Origin: Rhodococcus sp. ARC_M6
GTDB taxonomy: Bacteria; Actinomycetota; Actinomycetes; Mycobacteriales; Mycobacteriaceae
Reading direction: 5' to 3'
Length of the DNA stretch: 64,000 bases
Assembly: GCF_022810305.1 (NCBI RefSeq)
Contig: NZ_JALGQH010000031.1
Span: 1-64,000, forward strand
Made by a program: the position numbers and the translations under genes. The notes beneath the pieces are model-generated. The model did not search any database, was not told the origin of the DNA, and worked only from the letters and a program-made list of their open reading frames with translations. This document shows, piece after piece, positions 52,763 to 62,366 of this stretch. Within the stretch, counting starts at the first letter, position 1. The number at the start of each line of letters is the position of its first letter.

Positions 52763-54192
52763 TGGAATACCTGGTCAATAGTTTGTACATTCTCGCGTTC
52801 TCGATGTTCATCTACGGTCTGATGGGTCTGACCGGACCCAAGACCGCGGTGCGCGGCAACCAGATCGCCGCGGTCGGCATGATCATCGCCGTCGTCGCGA
52901 CCCTGATCTCCATTCGTGATGCGCAGCTGGGCAACTGGATCGTCATCATCGCCGGTCTCGTCATCGGTGTCGTGCTCGGTGTTCCGCCGGCCTTGCGTAC
53001 CAAGATGACGGCGATGCCGCAGTTGGTGGCGCTGTTCAACGGTGTCGGCGGCGGTACCGTCGCGTTGATCGCGTACGCAGAGTTCCTGGACTCGGACGGC
53101 TTCACGGCCTTCCAGCACGGTGAGTCACCGACGGTGCACATCGTCGTCGCATCCCTCTTTGCTGCCGTGATCGGCTCGATTTCCTTCTGGGGCAGCGTCA
53201 TCGCGTTCCTGAAGCTGCAGGAAACCCTGCCCGGCCGCCCCATCGGTATCGGCAAGTTGCAGCAGCCGCTCAACGCGCTGCTTCTCATTGCTGCCGTGGC
53301 ATTCTCGGTGATCATCGGTATCAAGGCGATCACGCCGGAAGGCCCGACCAGCTCACTGTGGATCGTCGGCGTCCTGGTCATCTCCGGCATCCTCGGCCTC
53401 ATGGTGGTGCTGCCCATCGGCGGCGCCGACATGCCCGTCGTGATCTCGCTGCTCAACGCGCTCACCGGACTCTCTGCTGCGGCAGCCGGTTTGGCGCTCG
53501 ACAACCAGGCCATGATCGTGGCCGGCATGATCGTCGGCGCGTCGGGCACCATCCTGACCAACCTGATGGCCAAGGCCATGAACCGTTCCATCCCGGCAAT
53601 CGTTGCCGGTGGTTTCGGTGGCGGCGGCGGCGAAGCTGCTTCCTCGGACGGTGTTGTGCGTACGGCGAAGGCAACTTCGGCTGCCGATGCCGCTATCCAG
53701 ATGGCCTACGCCAACCAGGTCATCATCGTTCCCGGTTACGGCTTGGCTGTCGCGCAGGCTCAGCACGCGGTCAAGGACATGGCCAAGATGCTCGAGGCGA
53801 AGGGCGTCGAGGTCAAGTACGCCATTCACCCCGTCGCCGGCCGTATGCCCGGTCATATGAATGTTCTTCTCGCCGAGGCGGATGTCTCGTACGACGCGAT
53901 GAAGGAAATGGACGACATCAACGACGAGTTCAAGCGCACCGATGTCACCTTGGTGATCGGCGCGAACGATGTCACGAACCCGTCGGCGCGCAATGATCCG
54001 TCGTCACCGATTCACGGGATGCCGATCCTGAACGTCGATCAGTCGAAGTCGGTGATCGTGCTCAAGCGGTCGATGAACTCCGGTTTCGCGGGGATCGAGA
54101 ATCCGTTGTTCTTCGCGGACGGTACGTCGATGTTGTTCGGCGATGCGAAGAAGTCCGTTGCCGAGGTGACGGAAGAACTCAAGGCACTGTAA
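52762..54192 (+). CDS. pntB: NAD(P) transhydrogenase subunit beta
   Basis: A 476-aa protein: the first 270 residues form eight to nine spans (rest of domain II), the remainder is the NADP(H)-binding domain III with IVPGYGLAVAQAQHAVKDMA, HPVAGRMPGHMNVLLAEADV and VTLVIGANDVTNPSARND. Completes the transhydrogenase that supplies NADPH for biosynthesis and redox defence. A strong hairpin terminator follows. Confidence 0.9.
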   Translation: MEYLVNSLYILAFSMFIYGLMGLTGPKTAVRGNQIAAVGMIIAVVATLISIRDAQLGNWIVIIAGLVIGVVLGVPPALRTKMTAMPQLVALFNGVGGGTVALIAYAEFLDSDGFTAFQHGESPTVHIVVASLFAAVIGSISFWGSVIAFLKLQETLPGRPIGIGKLQQPLNALLLIAAVAFSVIIGIKAITPEGPTSSLWIVGVLVISGILGLMVVLPIGGADMPVVISLLNALTGLSAAAAGLALDNQAMIVAGMIVGASGTILTNLMAKAMNRSIPAIVAGGFGGGGGEAASSDGVVRTAKATSAADAAIQMAYANQVIIVPGYGLAVAQAQHAVKDMAKMLEAKGVEVKYAIHPVAGRMPGHMNVLLAEADVSYDAMKEMDDINDEFKRTDVTLVIGANDVTNPSARNDPSSPIHGMPILNVDQSKSVIVLKRSMNSGFAGIENPLFFADGTSMLFGDAKKSVAEVTEELKAL

Positions 54193-54210
54193 GTCTGTAC
54201 TGCTGCTGGA

Positions 54211-54249
54211 AAGGGCACCTACCCGCGATGCGGGTAGGTGCCCTTTTGT
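54211..54249 (+). terminator. Intrinsic terminator of the pnt operon
   Basis: A perfect 16-bp stem (54211-54226 with 54230-54245), 3-base loop GAT, followed by TTGTC so that CCTTTTG forms a short U-tract. Begins 18 bases after the pntB stop. Confidence 0.9.
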
Positions 54250-54411
54250 CTTGCTGCGCGCAGACAGTTACGCGGCTAGTGGCTTAGACAGCGGGAGGAG
54301 TGGTGGGCTCGTGGCGGTCGGCGTCTGTATTCCGTTGTGGCACAAGTGGCTGCATCGCTAGGGGTCATCGTCCCCGGTTAGTTGGCGAAAGGCCCCGGGC
54401 CAGCTGTGGCG

Positions 54412-55059
54412 CTACAGGTGAATGCTCCGATGTCGCGAAAAGGCCACAACGGCTGTATCAGCACGCAATGCTTCACGTTGCGCCGCGATCGGTGAACGCT
54501 CCATCAAAATGGCTGCGGCACAACCCCACACGGAGGCCACGAGTAGCCCGGCAATCACTCCGAAAACCCCGCTCATCTCGGCAGCACACGCACTGATGCA
54601 CACCCCGGCAACTCCTGAGATGCCAAGCCCGATAACCACTGGTCGCCACCGAGGGGCAGATACCAGTACAGCCGAACCGTAGAGAGCGGTCGCGGCCACC
54701 ACATGTCCGCTGGGAAGCAACGTCGTCGGCACATCCGTGATCCAAGACCCCAGCGCGGCAGTTGTCAGGTTGGCACCCACTCCGAGCATCAGGATGACGC
54801 CGATGCCGTAGTGGAGATTTTGGACCATCGACACCACAGCCAGAGCAGTGGTGGCCGCCAGTACTGCGGTCACGTCGACACGAATGATCACCCAATCAGC
54901 GACAGACTCGAGCGATGCCGGAACGGTGACCGTCGGCGACGCGGGTCTCAGTAACAACAGGGTGCAGAGCGCCACAACACACAGTGCGGCAAGGGCAAGC
55001 AGGCGAGGAGTGGTGGACGAGGAGCGAGGGGCGGGGGACGAGACGGTCACGGTTCCCAA
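54412..55059 (-). CDS. PAP2-like membrane protein
   Basis: A 215-aa membrane protein with about five to six spans. TTLLPSGHVVAATALYGSAV carries the PSGH motif of PAP2 lipid phosphatases, but the first motif (KxxxxxxRP) and the third (SRxxxxxHxxxD) were not found, so it may be a degenerate or atypical member. Substrate unknown. Convergent with the pnt operon. Confidence 0.6.
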   Translation of the reverse strand: MGTVTVSSPAPRSSSTTPRLLALAALCVVALCTLLLLRPASPTVTVPASLESVADWVIIRVDVTAVLAATTALAVVSMVQNLHYGIGVILMLGVGANLTTAALGSWITDVPTTLLPSGHVVAATALYGSAVLVSAPRWRPVVIGLGISGVAGVCISACAAEMSGVFGVIAGLLVASVWGCAAAILMERSPIAAQREALRADTAVVAFSRHRSIHL

Positions 55060-55092
55060 GCATCCTCGCTTCGTCTGTGCCTATCGTGAGGA

Positions 55093-56277
55093 TCAGCTGT
55101 GATTTCGGTCGACGGTCGGAGAATCGCGACGAACGACACCGGCGCAACCCGCAGCGACCAGCACACATGTCAGGGGGATCAACATCGCTGTGGTGAGTGG
55201 CACAATCTTGGTCACCCAGCCGATGGTTGCCGGTCCGGCGAGAAATCCGATGTACCCCATTCCGACGACGCGAGACATGTTGGTACCAGCCGAACCGGAA
55301 CCCAGATTGCCGGCCGTCGTGAAGATCTGCGGGATACACCCGGAGAGACCGGCGCCGAACAACGCCCACCCGAACAACGTGAGCGGAAGCCAACCCGACA
55401 ACACAACCGTCAGCATTCCGACGGCGGAAATGATCGCGCCATAGCGAACCACGGCGACGGGACCGACCGCCGCGCTGATGCGGTCTGCTGTGAAGCGTCC
55501 GACCGTCATCATTGCGGAGAAGGCGCCGAAGGACAGCGCAGCAACGGCATTCGAGACGCCGAGGTCTTCCTTGACCTGCAACGCGCTCCAGTCATTTGCC
55601 ACACCCTCGGCAAGCATCAACACAAACGCGAGCGACCCCAACGCAAGCACCTTGCCCGAGAAATGGCCGTGCGGTTGTTCGGATTCAGTGGCTTCGGAGT
55701 GGTGCGGGGTGTGTGGAAGCAATGGCCGCGAAAAGATCGAGACGGCCACCAAGCCGACTACCGACGCGGCGGTGAGGGTGACGTACGGCGGGAGTTCGAT
55801 TGCCAGCGTGCCGAATCCGACGATCGAACCCACAACACCGCCAACCGAGAACATGCCGTGGAAGGCAGCCATGATCGGGCGACGGTAGAGCTGTTCGGCT
55901 TCGACGGCCTGAGAGTTCATCGAGACGTCCAGCGCACCGTTCGCAAAGCCGAAGACAACCAGTGCGGCACCCAATTGCCAGGTGTTGGTGGCAAACCCCG
56001 GACCCAGCACTGCCGCGCACAAACCGACGCCCGCAAGAATCACCATGCGTCGGCTGCCGTACCGATCGGCAAGCGGGCCACTCAATTGCATACCGGCGAT
56101 TGCGCCGACTGCGAGGAGCAACAGCAGCGAGCCGAGCGTGGAATGACTGATACCCACCCGGTGTTCGATCGACGGGATGTGGACCACCCACATCGCGAGT
56201 AGAAATCCGTTGATTCCGAAGATGCCGAAAATGCCGGCGCGGGCGCGAATGAGGGTGGGACTGGGGGTGCTGCTCAC
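55093..56277 (-). CDS. MFS transporter
   Basis: A 394-aa membrane protein with about 12 spans. The loop between spans 2 and 3 is LADRYGSRRMVILAG, and FGINGFLLAMWVVHIPSIEH and FGFANGALDVSMNSQAVEAE match the fucose/YbjJ-like group of MFS proteins, which includes sugar and metabolite permeases. It lies 55 bases after the bkd operon on the same strand; a functional link is possible but not shown. Confidence 0.8.
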   Translation of the reverse strand: MSSTPSPTLIRARAGIFGIFGINGFLLAMWVVHIPSIEHRVGISHSTLGSLLLLLAVGAIAGMQLSGPLADRYGSRRMVILAGVGLCAAVLGPGFATNTWQLGAALVVFGFANGALDVSMNSQAVEAEQLYRRPIMAAFHGMFSVGGVVGSIVGFGTLAIELPPYVTLTAASVVGLVAVSIFSRPLLPHTPHHSEATESEQPHGHFSGKVLALGSLAFVLMLAEGVANDWSALQVKEDLGVSNAVAALSFGAFSAMMTVGRFTADRISAAVGPVAVVRYGAIISAVGMLTVVLSGWLPLTLFGWALFGAGLSGCIPQIFTTAGNLGSGSAGTNMSRVVGMGYIGFLAGPATIGWVTKIVPLTTAMLIPLTCVLVAAGCAGVVRRDSPTVDRNHS

Positions 56278-56332
56278 CGTGACAGTGTGCCAGGCGACGC
56301 TGCCGCGACAGGTGTGCCAGGCCCGGATGCTC

Positions 56333-57364
56333 TCACAGGTGCGCGAGCAGCACAGCCGGATCCGCGAGCATCGCCGCCACCAGCGAAAGGAACTCGGCAG
56401 CTTGTTTTCCGTCCATACCGCGGTGGTCGAAAGTCACCGAAATTGTGACCACAGATCTGATCTCGATGCGCCCGTCGACAACCCACGGACGCTCGTTGAC
56501 AGCGCCCAGACAAAGGATGGCGGCCTCGCCGGGGTTGAGTAGAGGTACGCCGCCGTCGACACCGAATACGCCGACATTGGTGATCGTGACCGTCCCGCCG
56601 GTGAGGTGTGGCATGTCGGTTCGGCCGGCTCGCGCGGTCGCAGTCAGTTCATTGATCGATCGAGCAAGGTCGAGCAGGTTCAGCGTGTCGGCGTCCTTGA
56701 TGTTGGGAACCAGCAGTCCGCGCTCCGACGCCACCGCAATGCCGAGGTTCACGTGGGGATGCTTGACGCTGCTGCCGGACTGCTCATCCCACGTCGAATT
56801 GACCTCGGGGCTCGAAGCGATCGCGGTGACCAGGGATTTGGCGGCGAGAGTCAGTGGTGTCACCGAAACGTTCTCGAAGGGTGCGGAGTTGCGGAGTTTG
56901 GCGAGCAGGTCCATCGATGCCGTGACATCGACGGTGACAAACACAGTTGCCTGTGGTGCCCGGACGCTGGAGGTCATTACCGACGCCAGACGCCGGTTAT
57001 GTGTCGGCGCAGTCTCTCCGTCGTGGTGCGTCGTGTGGGGGACGTTCCGTCGTCTCCGGTTCGAATGCGACGCCTGCGGTCCATAGCCCACCAGAACGCT
57101 CGGCGAGCCGGGGTCCGCCGACTCCGCCGTCGTGATCCGGATAATCGGCGCACCGACGGGTACGGTGGCGCCGGGTTCGACCAATAGTTCTGTCACCACT
57201 CCGGCATAGGGAGAGGGAAGTTCGACCAGGGCCTTGGCTGATTCGACGTCGGCGATCACCTGATCGAGAGCTACGGTGTCGCCGACATCAACACGCCACG
57301 ACACTAATTCGGCGCTGGTGAGACCTTCGCCGAGATCCGGTAGACGGAACTCCGCGGTAGTCAT
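56333..57364 (-). CDS. bkdC: Branched-chain 2-oxoacid dehydrogenase E2 (acyltransferase)
   Basis: A 343-aa E2. The lipoyl domain spans 1-80 with Lys44 in VESAKALVELPSPYAGVV. The catalytic domain has APQATVFVTVDVTASMDLLA, HVNLGIAVASERGLLVPNIK and the active-site HRGMDG motif. Between them only a short basic linker is found (SNRRRRNVPHTTHHDG); the usual E1/E3 peripheral subunit-binding domain (about 40 residues) is missing, which makes the protein shorter than the 400-aa norm. ATG overlaps the E1-beta stop. Transfers acyl groups from E1 to CoA. Confidence 0.85.
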   Translation of the reverse strand: MTTAEFRLPDLGEGLTSAELVSWRVDVGDTVALDQVIADVESAKALVELPSPYAGVVTELLVEPGATVPVGAPIIRITTAESADPGSPSVLVGYGPQASHSNRRRRNVPHTTHHDGETAPTHNRRLASVMTSSVRAPQATVFVTVDVTASMDLLAKLRNSAPFENVSVTPLTLAAKSLVTAIASSPEVNSTWDEQSGSSVKHPHVNLGIAVASERGLLVPNIKDADTLNLLDLARSINELTATARAGRTDMPHLTGGTVTITNVGVFGVDGGVPLLNPGEAAILCLGAVNERPWVVDGRIEIRSVVTISVTFDHRGMDGKQAAEFLSLVAAMLADPAVLLAHL

Positions 57365-58338
57365 GGCGTCAGTACCCGATCGAGTGCATCGAGAATCCGA
57401 TCGGCATCCGGTAGGTGAAACTGCTCCAGTTTTGCTGGGGGATAGGGGATATCGAACCCAGTGACACGCAGGATGGGGGCCTTCAGATCGTAGAAACAAT
57501 ACTGCGCGGCATGGGCTGCAATTTCTGCTCCCAGGCCGAGAAACATCGGTGCCTCGTGAACGACGACGAGTCGGCCCGTCCGTCGCACCGAGTTGTCCAC
57601 GGTGTCGAAATCGATGGGGGAGAGGGACCGGAGGTCGATTACTTCGAGGTGGTGACCCTCGTCGTCGGCGATATCCGCAGCTTCGAGCGCAGTAGCCACC
57701 ATCGACCCGTACGCGACGACGGTGGCGTCACTTCCTGGGCGGACGACACGCGCACTGTGCAGTGGGAGTGAAGGTTCGGCATCGAGATCAACCTCGGCCG
57801 CATCCCAGTACCGGCGCTTGGGTTCGAGGAACACAACGGGATCGTCACATTCGATTGATTGACGGATCATGTGGTAGCCGTCGGCGGGGTTGCTGGGGTA
57901 CACCACTCTCAGCCCGGCAGTGTGTGCAAAATAGGCTTCCGGTGACTCCGAATGATGTTCCACGGCACCGATTCCGCCCCCGCTGGGAATACGGATCGTG
58001 ATCGGGGCGCATACCCGTCCCTCGGTGCGATAGTGAATCTTTGCTACCTGAGAGACGATCTGATCGAAAGCCGGGTAGACAAAACCGTCGAACTGGATTT
58101 CGCACACCGGACGGTATCCGCGCAAAGCCAAACCGAAAGCTGTTCCCACGATCCCGGATTCGGCGAGCGGCGTGTCGATCACTCGGTTCTCGCCGAAGTC
58201 CTTCTGCAGAGCATCGGTGACGCGGAAGACTCCGCCGAGACGGCCGACATCCTCACCCAGAATGACGACGTGGTGATCCCGTTCGAGTGAGCGTCGTAGT
58301 CCGGCGTTGAGGGCCGTCACCAGATTGACGACAGTCAT
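57361..58338 (-). CDS. bkdB: Branched-chain 2-oxoacid dehydrogenase E1 beta
   Basis: A 325-aa E1 beta subunit: HHVVILGEDVGRLGGVFRVT at the start, TPLAESGIVGTAFGLALRGY, EIQFDGFVYPAFDQIVSQVA and VVHEAPMFLGLGAEIAAHAA. With E1 alpha it decarboxylates branched 2-oxoacids from valine, leucine and isoleucine. ATG overlaps the E1-alpha stop by ATGA, and the stop overlaps the E2 start, so the operon is tightly coupled. Confidence 0.9.
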   Translation of the reverse strand: MTVVNLVTALNAGLRRSLERDHHVVILGEDVGRLGGVFRVTDALQKDFGENRVIDTPLAESGIVGTAFGLALRGYRPVCEIQFDGFVYPAFDQIVSQVAKIHYRTEGRVCAPITIRIPSGGGIGAVEHHSESPEAYFAHTAGLRVVYPSNPADGYHMIRQSIECDDPVVFLEPKRRYWDAAEVDLDAEPSLPLHSARVVRPGSDATVVAYGSMVATALEAADIADDEGHHLEVIDLRSLSPIDFDTVDNSVRRTGRLVVVHEAPMFLGLGAEIAAHAAQYCFYDLKAPILRVTGFDIPYPPAKLEQFHLPDADRILDALDRVLTP

Positions 58339-59429
58339 GACATGACCTCCTCATCGTCGAAACTCGCCAGATACTCCCGATGTTGTTCTCGCTCATGGTC
58401 GATCAACGGGTGCGGCCCGGTGTAGACGTGCTCGAACAGAGCCGACGGCGGCGGGTCCGGAGTTTCGAGAGTGGCGCGGCGCAATCGGACGGCTACCTCT
58501 TCGGCCGCGATGGAGATTTCGGTGCCGGCGGCTTCGTCGAGGATTCCGCGCCGCTCCAGAAACACCCTCATCCGTTCGATCGGGTCGCGGTTGCGCCACT
58601 CGGCCATATCGGTATCGCTGCGATACCGAGTCGGATCGTCGGAAGTGGTGTGTGGACCCATTCGGCAGGTGATTGCTTCGATGAACGTCGGCCCGCTCCC
58701 TTCCCTCGCGTGGGCAAGGGCGGCCCGCGTCACAGCCAGAACAGCGAGTACATCGTTTCCGTCGACGCGGAATGAAGGTATGCCGTACCCGTCGGCGCGG
58801 TGCGATATCGGGGTGCGGGACTGTAGCGAGACGGGTTCGCTGATGGCCCACTGGTTGTTCTGGCAGAAGAACACGACACCGGCGCGGAAACTGGCAGCGA
58901 ATCCCAATGCTTCGGCAATATCGCCCTGGCTGGTGGCGCCGTCGCCAAAATAGGCGATGGTGGCGATCTCAGCTCCGTCGAGGTGGACACCGAGTGCATA
59001 CCCTGTTGCGTGAAGTCCTTGTGATCCGACAACGATCGCTGGGTTGGTCACGTTGAATTGATCTGGATCCCAAGCAGAATGGGAGCAACCGCGCCACATG
59101 TGCGTCAGTACCTCAGGGGGAACTCCGCGGCAGTAGGCGACGGCATGTTCGCGGTAGCTGACAAAAGCGAAATCATCGTGTTTCAGAGCCCGGGCCGAGC
59201 CGACCTGCGCGGCTTCCTGGCCCAAGAGTGGTGCCCACAAACCGATTTCGCCTTGACGCTGGAGCGCAACCGCCGCAGTGTCGATTCTGCGACTGATGAC
59301 CATGTCACGGTACAACGAGATGTATTCGGTAGGTCCGAGATCTGCGATCAGACGGTCGTATTCGGGTCGGCACACTCGGGTGCCGTCCGGTTGGAGGAGC
59401 TGGACTGGATAGTCGAGGTTGTCGATCAT
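58335..59429 (-). CDS. bkdA: Branched-chain 2-oxoacid dehydrogenase E1 alpha
   Basis: A 364-aa thiamine pyrophosphate-dependent subunit. The TPP motif is AYFGDGATSQGDIAEALGFA to FFCQNNQWAIS, and the phosphorylation-loop region CRMGPHTTSDDPTRYR is typical of the branched-chain rather than pyruvate enzyme. First gene of the operon; 230 bases separate it from the divergent phosphotransferase gene. It needs an E3 (lipoamide dehydrogenase) encoded elsewhere. Confidence 0.9.
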   Translation of the reverse strand: MIDNLDYPVQLLQPDGTRVCRPEYDRLIADLGPTEYISLYRDMVISRRIDTAAVALQRQGEIGLWAPLLGQEAAQVGSARALKHDDFAFVSYREHAVAYCRGVPPEVLTHMWRGCSHSAWDPDQFNVTNPAIVVGSQGLHATGYALGVHLDGAEIATIAYFGDGATSQGDIAEALGFAASFRAGVVFFCQNNQWAISEPVSLQSRTPISHRADGYGIPSFRVDGNDVLAVLAVTRAALAHAREGSGPTFIEAITCRMGPHTTSDDPTRYRSDTDMAEWRNRDPIERMRVFLERRGILDEAAGTEISIAAEEVAVRLRRATLETPDPPPSALFEHVYTGPHPLIDHEREQHREYLASFDDEEVMS

Positions 59430-59659
59430 CGCGGTTCACCTCGGTTTCTACTCATGCCCGACGCGCCTTGTGAGCGAGATCGAGCAATCCCGATGTGTTT
59501 TTCAGTTGTGGTCTCTCTTCCCAGCATCCCCTTGATTGCAGAATCCGCAAGTGGGTCGCCGTCTCGAAAGCATGCCTACCAGTCACGATTTCCGAACTCG
59601 TGGGTAACAATGGCGTCGTTACTGCCAACTATTCGATTTCTCCCGCTAGCATCGGTGCG

Positions 59660-60688
59660 ATGAATGCAGTCGGACTGAACGAAGAAGCAGTTTCCGGGTG
59701 GATCGCCGAACTGGGGGTTGGCGCCACCACACCACTGACTTTCGAGAGGATCGGCAACGGTCAATCCAACCTCACCTACTCTGTGACGGATGCGGGCGGC
59801 GGGCGCTGGGTACTGCGCAGGCCCCCATTGGGGACATTGCTTGCGTCAGCTCATGACGTGGTGCGGGAACACCGAATCCTGTCTTCACTTCAAGGAACTC
59901 CGGTTCCGGTGCCCAAGATCATCGGCATCACCGAAGACCCGGCGATCACGGACGCGCCGCTGGTGCTGATGAGCTACGTCGACGGTCTGGTGATCGACGG
60001 AGTGTCGGTTGCGCAGAAGTTGACGGTGGACGAGCGTCGGAAAGTCGGATTGGCACTCCCGAAGGCGCTGGCCACGATCCACGCCGTCGACCTCGAGGAA
60101 ACGGCACTTCAAGATCTCGCGAGCACCAAACCTTTTGCGCAGCGGCAACTCAAGAGATGGTCGGCGCAGTGGGACAAGTCAAAGACACGGGATATTCCCG
60201 ACGTGGAGCGGCTTGCGGAAATCCTGAATCGAAACATTCCCGAGCAAACCGAAGTGACCCTGGTCCACGGCGATTTTCACCTTAACAACATCATCGTCGA
60301 TCCGGCCGAAGGTCGGGTACTCGCGGTGGTTGATTGGGAGCTCTGCACGCTGGGAGACCCGCTCGCGGATCTCGGTGCGCTACTGGCATATTGGCCCGAA
60401 GCCGGCGACAAGGTAGCCGGCCCGTTCATGGCGTCGACGCTCGAAGGTTTCCCGAACCGCGACGAACTCGTCGAGGCATACGTTGCCGCCACCGGCCGCG
60501 ACGTTTCGGCAGTGGGTTACTGGCACGTGTTGGCGCTGTGGAAGCTGTCGATCATCGCTGAAGGAGTATTGCGTCGAATCCTCGACGACCCACGCAACAA
60601 GGCCGAACACGGTGGCCCGACGGTCACGATGATCGACGGAATTGTCGCTCGGGCCGTTGCGACTGCCGAAAAGCTGGGACTGAATTAA
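59660..60688 (+). CDS. Aminoglycoside-phosphotransferase-like (ACAD10/11-type) kinase
   Basis: A 342-aa protein of the APH/choline kinase fold. Nucleotide-binding start RIGNGQSNLTYSVTDAGGGR followed by WVLRRPP; catalytic loop VTLVHGDFHLNNIIVDP with the essential Asp; metal site VLAVVDWELCTLGDPLADLG. This subgroup is linked to acyl-CoA dehydrogenases in 4-hydroxy acid degradation. ATG 59660 matches the family start; the frame is open back to 59495. Divergent from the bkd operon. Confidence 0.8.
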   Translation: MNAVGLNEEAVSGWIAELGVGATTPLTFERIGNGQSNLTYSVTDAGGGRWVLRRPPLGTLLASAHDVVREHRILSSLQGTPVPVPKIIGITEDPAITDAPLVLMSYVDGLVIDGVSVAQKLTVDERRKVGLALPKALATIHAVDLEETALQDLASTKPFAQRQLKRWSAQWDKSKTRDIPDVERLAEILNRNIPEQTEVTLVHGDFHLNNIIVDPAEGRVLAVVDWELCTLGDPLADLGALLAYWPEAGDKVAGPFMASTLEGFPNRDELVEAYVAATGRDVSAVGYWHVLALWKLSIIAEGVLRRILDDPRNKAEHGGPTVTMIDGIVARAVATAEKLGLN

Positions 60689-61128
60689 ACGAGCGAACCG
60701 GCCGCGGCAGCGATCGCGGCCGGGATCGCGACCGGCGTTCGGGTAACAGCGTCGACATACACGTGGACAAAGCGGCCCGTAGCCGCAGCTTCCCAGATTC
60801 CGTGTGCGTTCTCGTGAAAGATCGCGAGTGAGTAGACGATGCTCTTGGTGCCGAGCCTTTCGACCCCGATACCGACTTGGAGTTGTTCGGGGAACGTGAG
60901 TTCGCTCAGATACCGGCAGGACGTTTCGGCGACAACACCGATGGCCGGAAGGTTCCGAATATCGGTGCCGGTTGCCGACATGAGCCATGCGTTCACGGCA
61001 GTGTCGAAGTACGAGTAGTAGGTCACGTTGTTCACGTGCCCGTAGTGGTCGTTGTCATCCCAACGGGTAGGGACGGGCCAGCGAACCGGGAACTGCTCGA
61101 TCGAGATAGCGGAATCTGTTGCACTCAC
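60685..61128 (-). CDS. Acyl-CoA thioesterase (4HBT hotdog fold)
   Basis: A 147-aa hotdog-fold thioesterase: PTRWDDNDHYGHVNNVTYYS, with the catalytic Asp of the 4-hydroxybenzoyl-CoA thioesterase group, and GVVAETSCRYLSELTFPEQL. Hydrolyses short or medium acyl-CoA. ATG overlaps the BenE stop, so they form one operon; its end overlaps the convergent kinase gene. Confidence 0.85.
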   Translation of the reverse strand: MSATDSAISIEQFPVRWPVPTRWDDNDHYGHVNNVTYYSYFDTAVNAWLMSATGTDIRNLPAIGVVAETSCRYLSELTFPEQLQVGIGVERLGTKSIVYSLAIFHENAHGIWEAAATGRFVHVYVDAVTRTPVAIPAAIAAAAGSLV

Positions 61129-62342
61129 GACTTCGACCTTAGCGACGTGCTGCTACCGATCAGCACTGCCCTCACGATCAATCCGACGAGTAAGGCCCAG
61201 AAGGCCGATCCGATTCCCGCGACGGCGACGCCCGACGCAGCGATGAGAAACGTGACGACGGCACCTTCGCGTTCGGCTGGATCGCTGAGCGCCGCGGTCA
61301 GAGAAGCTGCCAGTGTAGCCAAGAGCGCCAGTCCGGCAACAGTTTCCACCACGCCCGCCGGGGCTGCGACAACCAGCGCGGCAACGGCGGCAGAACCTAC
61401 GGCCAGTACGAGATAGGCCCAACCGGCCGTGGCGGCTGCTATCCATCGGCGCTTCGGATCGGGATGGGCGGTGGGCGCCGCCGCCAGTGCGGCGCTGATG
61501 GCGGCGAGATTGATCGCGTGACCACCGGCGGGGGCACCGAGGACAGTGCCGATGCCGGTCACGATCATCGAGGGCCGCCACGGCACTGTATATCCGAATG
61601 AATTCATCACGGCCACACCGGGAATGTTCTGCGAGGCCATGGTCACTATGTACAACGGCAAAGCAATTCCGATCAACGCCTGCCACGTCCACGACGGCGC
61701 TGTGAGGTCGATGCGAGGAATCATCGCTGAGGCGTCGAGTGTGTTCTCGGACGTCATCAGACTGATACAGATCACGACGGCAGCAGTGAGAAATGCAAGC
61801 GGAACGGCCCACCGCTTGGAGAAGCGTTGCGCCGCAAGCCAGACCAGAATTACCGGCGCCACCGCCAGGGGTGCGTCACGTACAGCGCCGATCGGTGCCA
61901 GGCACAAGGGCAGGAGAACTCCGGCCAGCATCGCCTGAGCTAGAGGAGTCGGAATGGCCGAGATGAGCTTGCCCAGCGCGGGCCACAGCCCCGTCAGAAC
62001 TATCGCAACTCCGACGACGATGAAGGCGCCCACTGCGGCGGGCCATCCACCGTGCACCGAGCCGGCACCGGCGAGCAATGCCGCGCCCGGCGTCGACCAC
62101 GCCAGGGTGATCGGAATTTTGTACCGTCGTGAGAGCCAGAGCATGCCCAGGGCTTGGGTGACACAGAGTACGAGGAGTCCCGAGGCTGCCTGAGCTGCGT
62201 CTGCGCCCAAGGCTGTGAGGCCGGTGAGGACTACCGCGAACGAGCTGGTGAATCCCACCAGCGCAGTCACGATTCCAGCGCTGACGGGCTGCGCGTTGCC
62301 GCGGACTATGTCCGGCTCAGTGGTCTGGGGGGAGTCCGACAT
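61125..62342 (-). CDS. BenE family benzoate:H+ symporter-like transporter
   Basis: A 405-aa membrane protein with about 12 spans. BenE features: GFTSSFAVVLTGLTALGADA, SRRYKIPITLAWSTPGAALL, and MVTMASQNIPGVAVMNSFGY-like segment near residue 235. The family imports aromatic acids such as benzoate, though no aromatic degradation gene is nearby, so the substrate may differ. Confidence 0.85.
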   Translation of the reverse strand: MSDSPQTTEPDIVRGNAQPVSAGIVTALVGFTSSFAVVLTGLTALGADAAQAASGLLVLCVTQALGMLWLSRRYKIPITLAWSTPGAALLAGAGSVHGGWPAAVGAFIVVGVAIVLTGLWPALGKLISAIPTPLAQAMLAGVLLPLCLAPIGAVRDAPLAVAPVILVWLAAQRFSKRWAVPLAFLTAAVVICISLMTSENTLDASAMIPRIDLTAPSWTWQALIGIALPLYIVTMASQNIPGVAVMNSFGYTVPWRPSMIVTGIGTVLGAPAGGHAINLAAISAALAAAPTAHPDPKRRWIAAATAGWAYLVLAVGSAAVAALVVAAPAGVVETVAGLALLATLAASLTAALSDPAEREGAVVTFLIAASGVAVAGIGSAFWALLVGLIVRAVLIGSSTSLRSKS

Positions 62343-62366
62343 GGTCAGTGATTCTGCCTGACTGAT

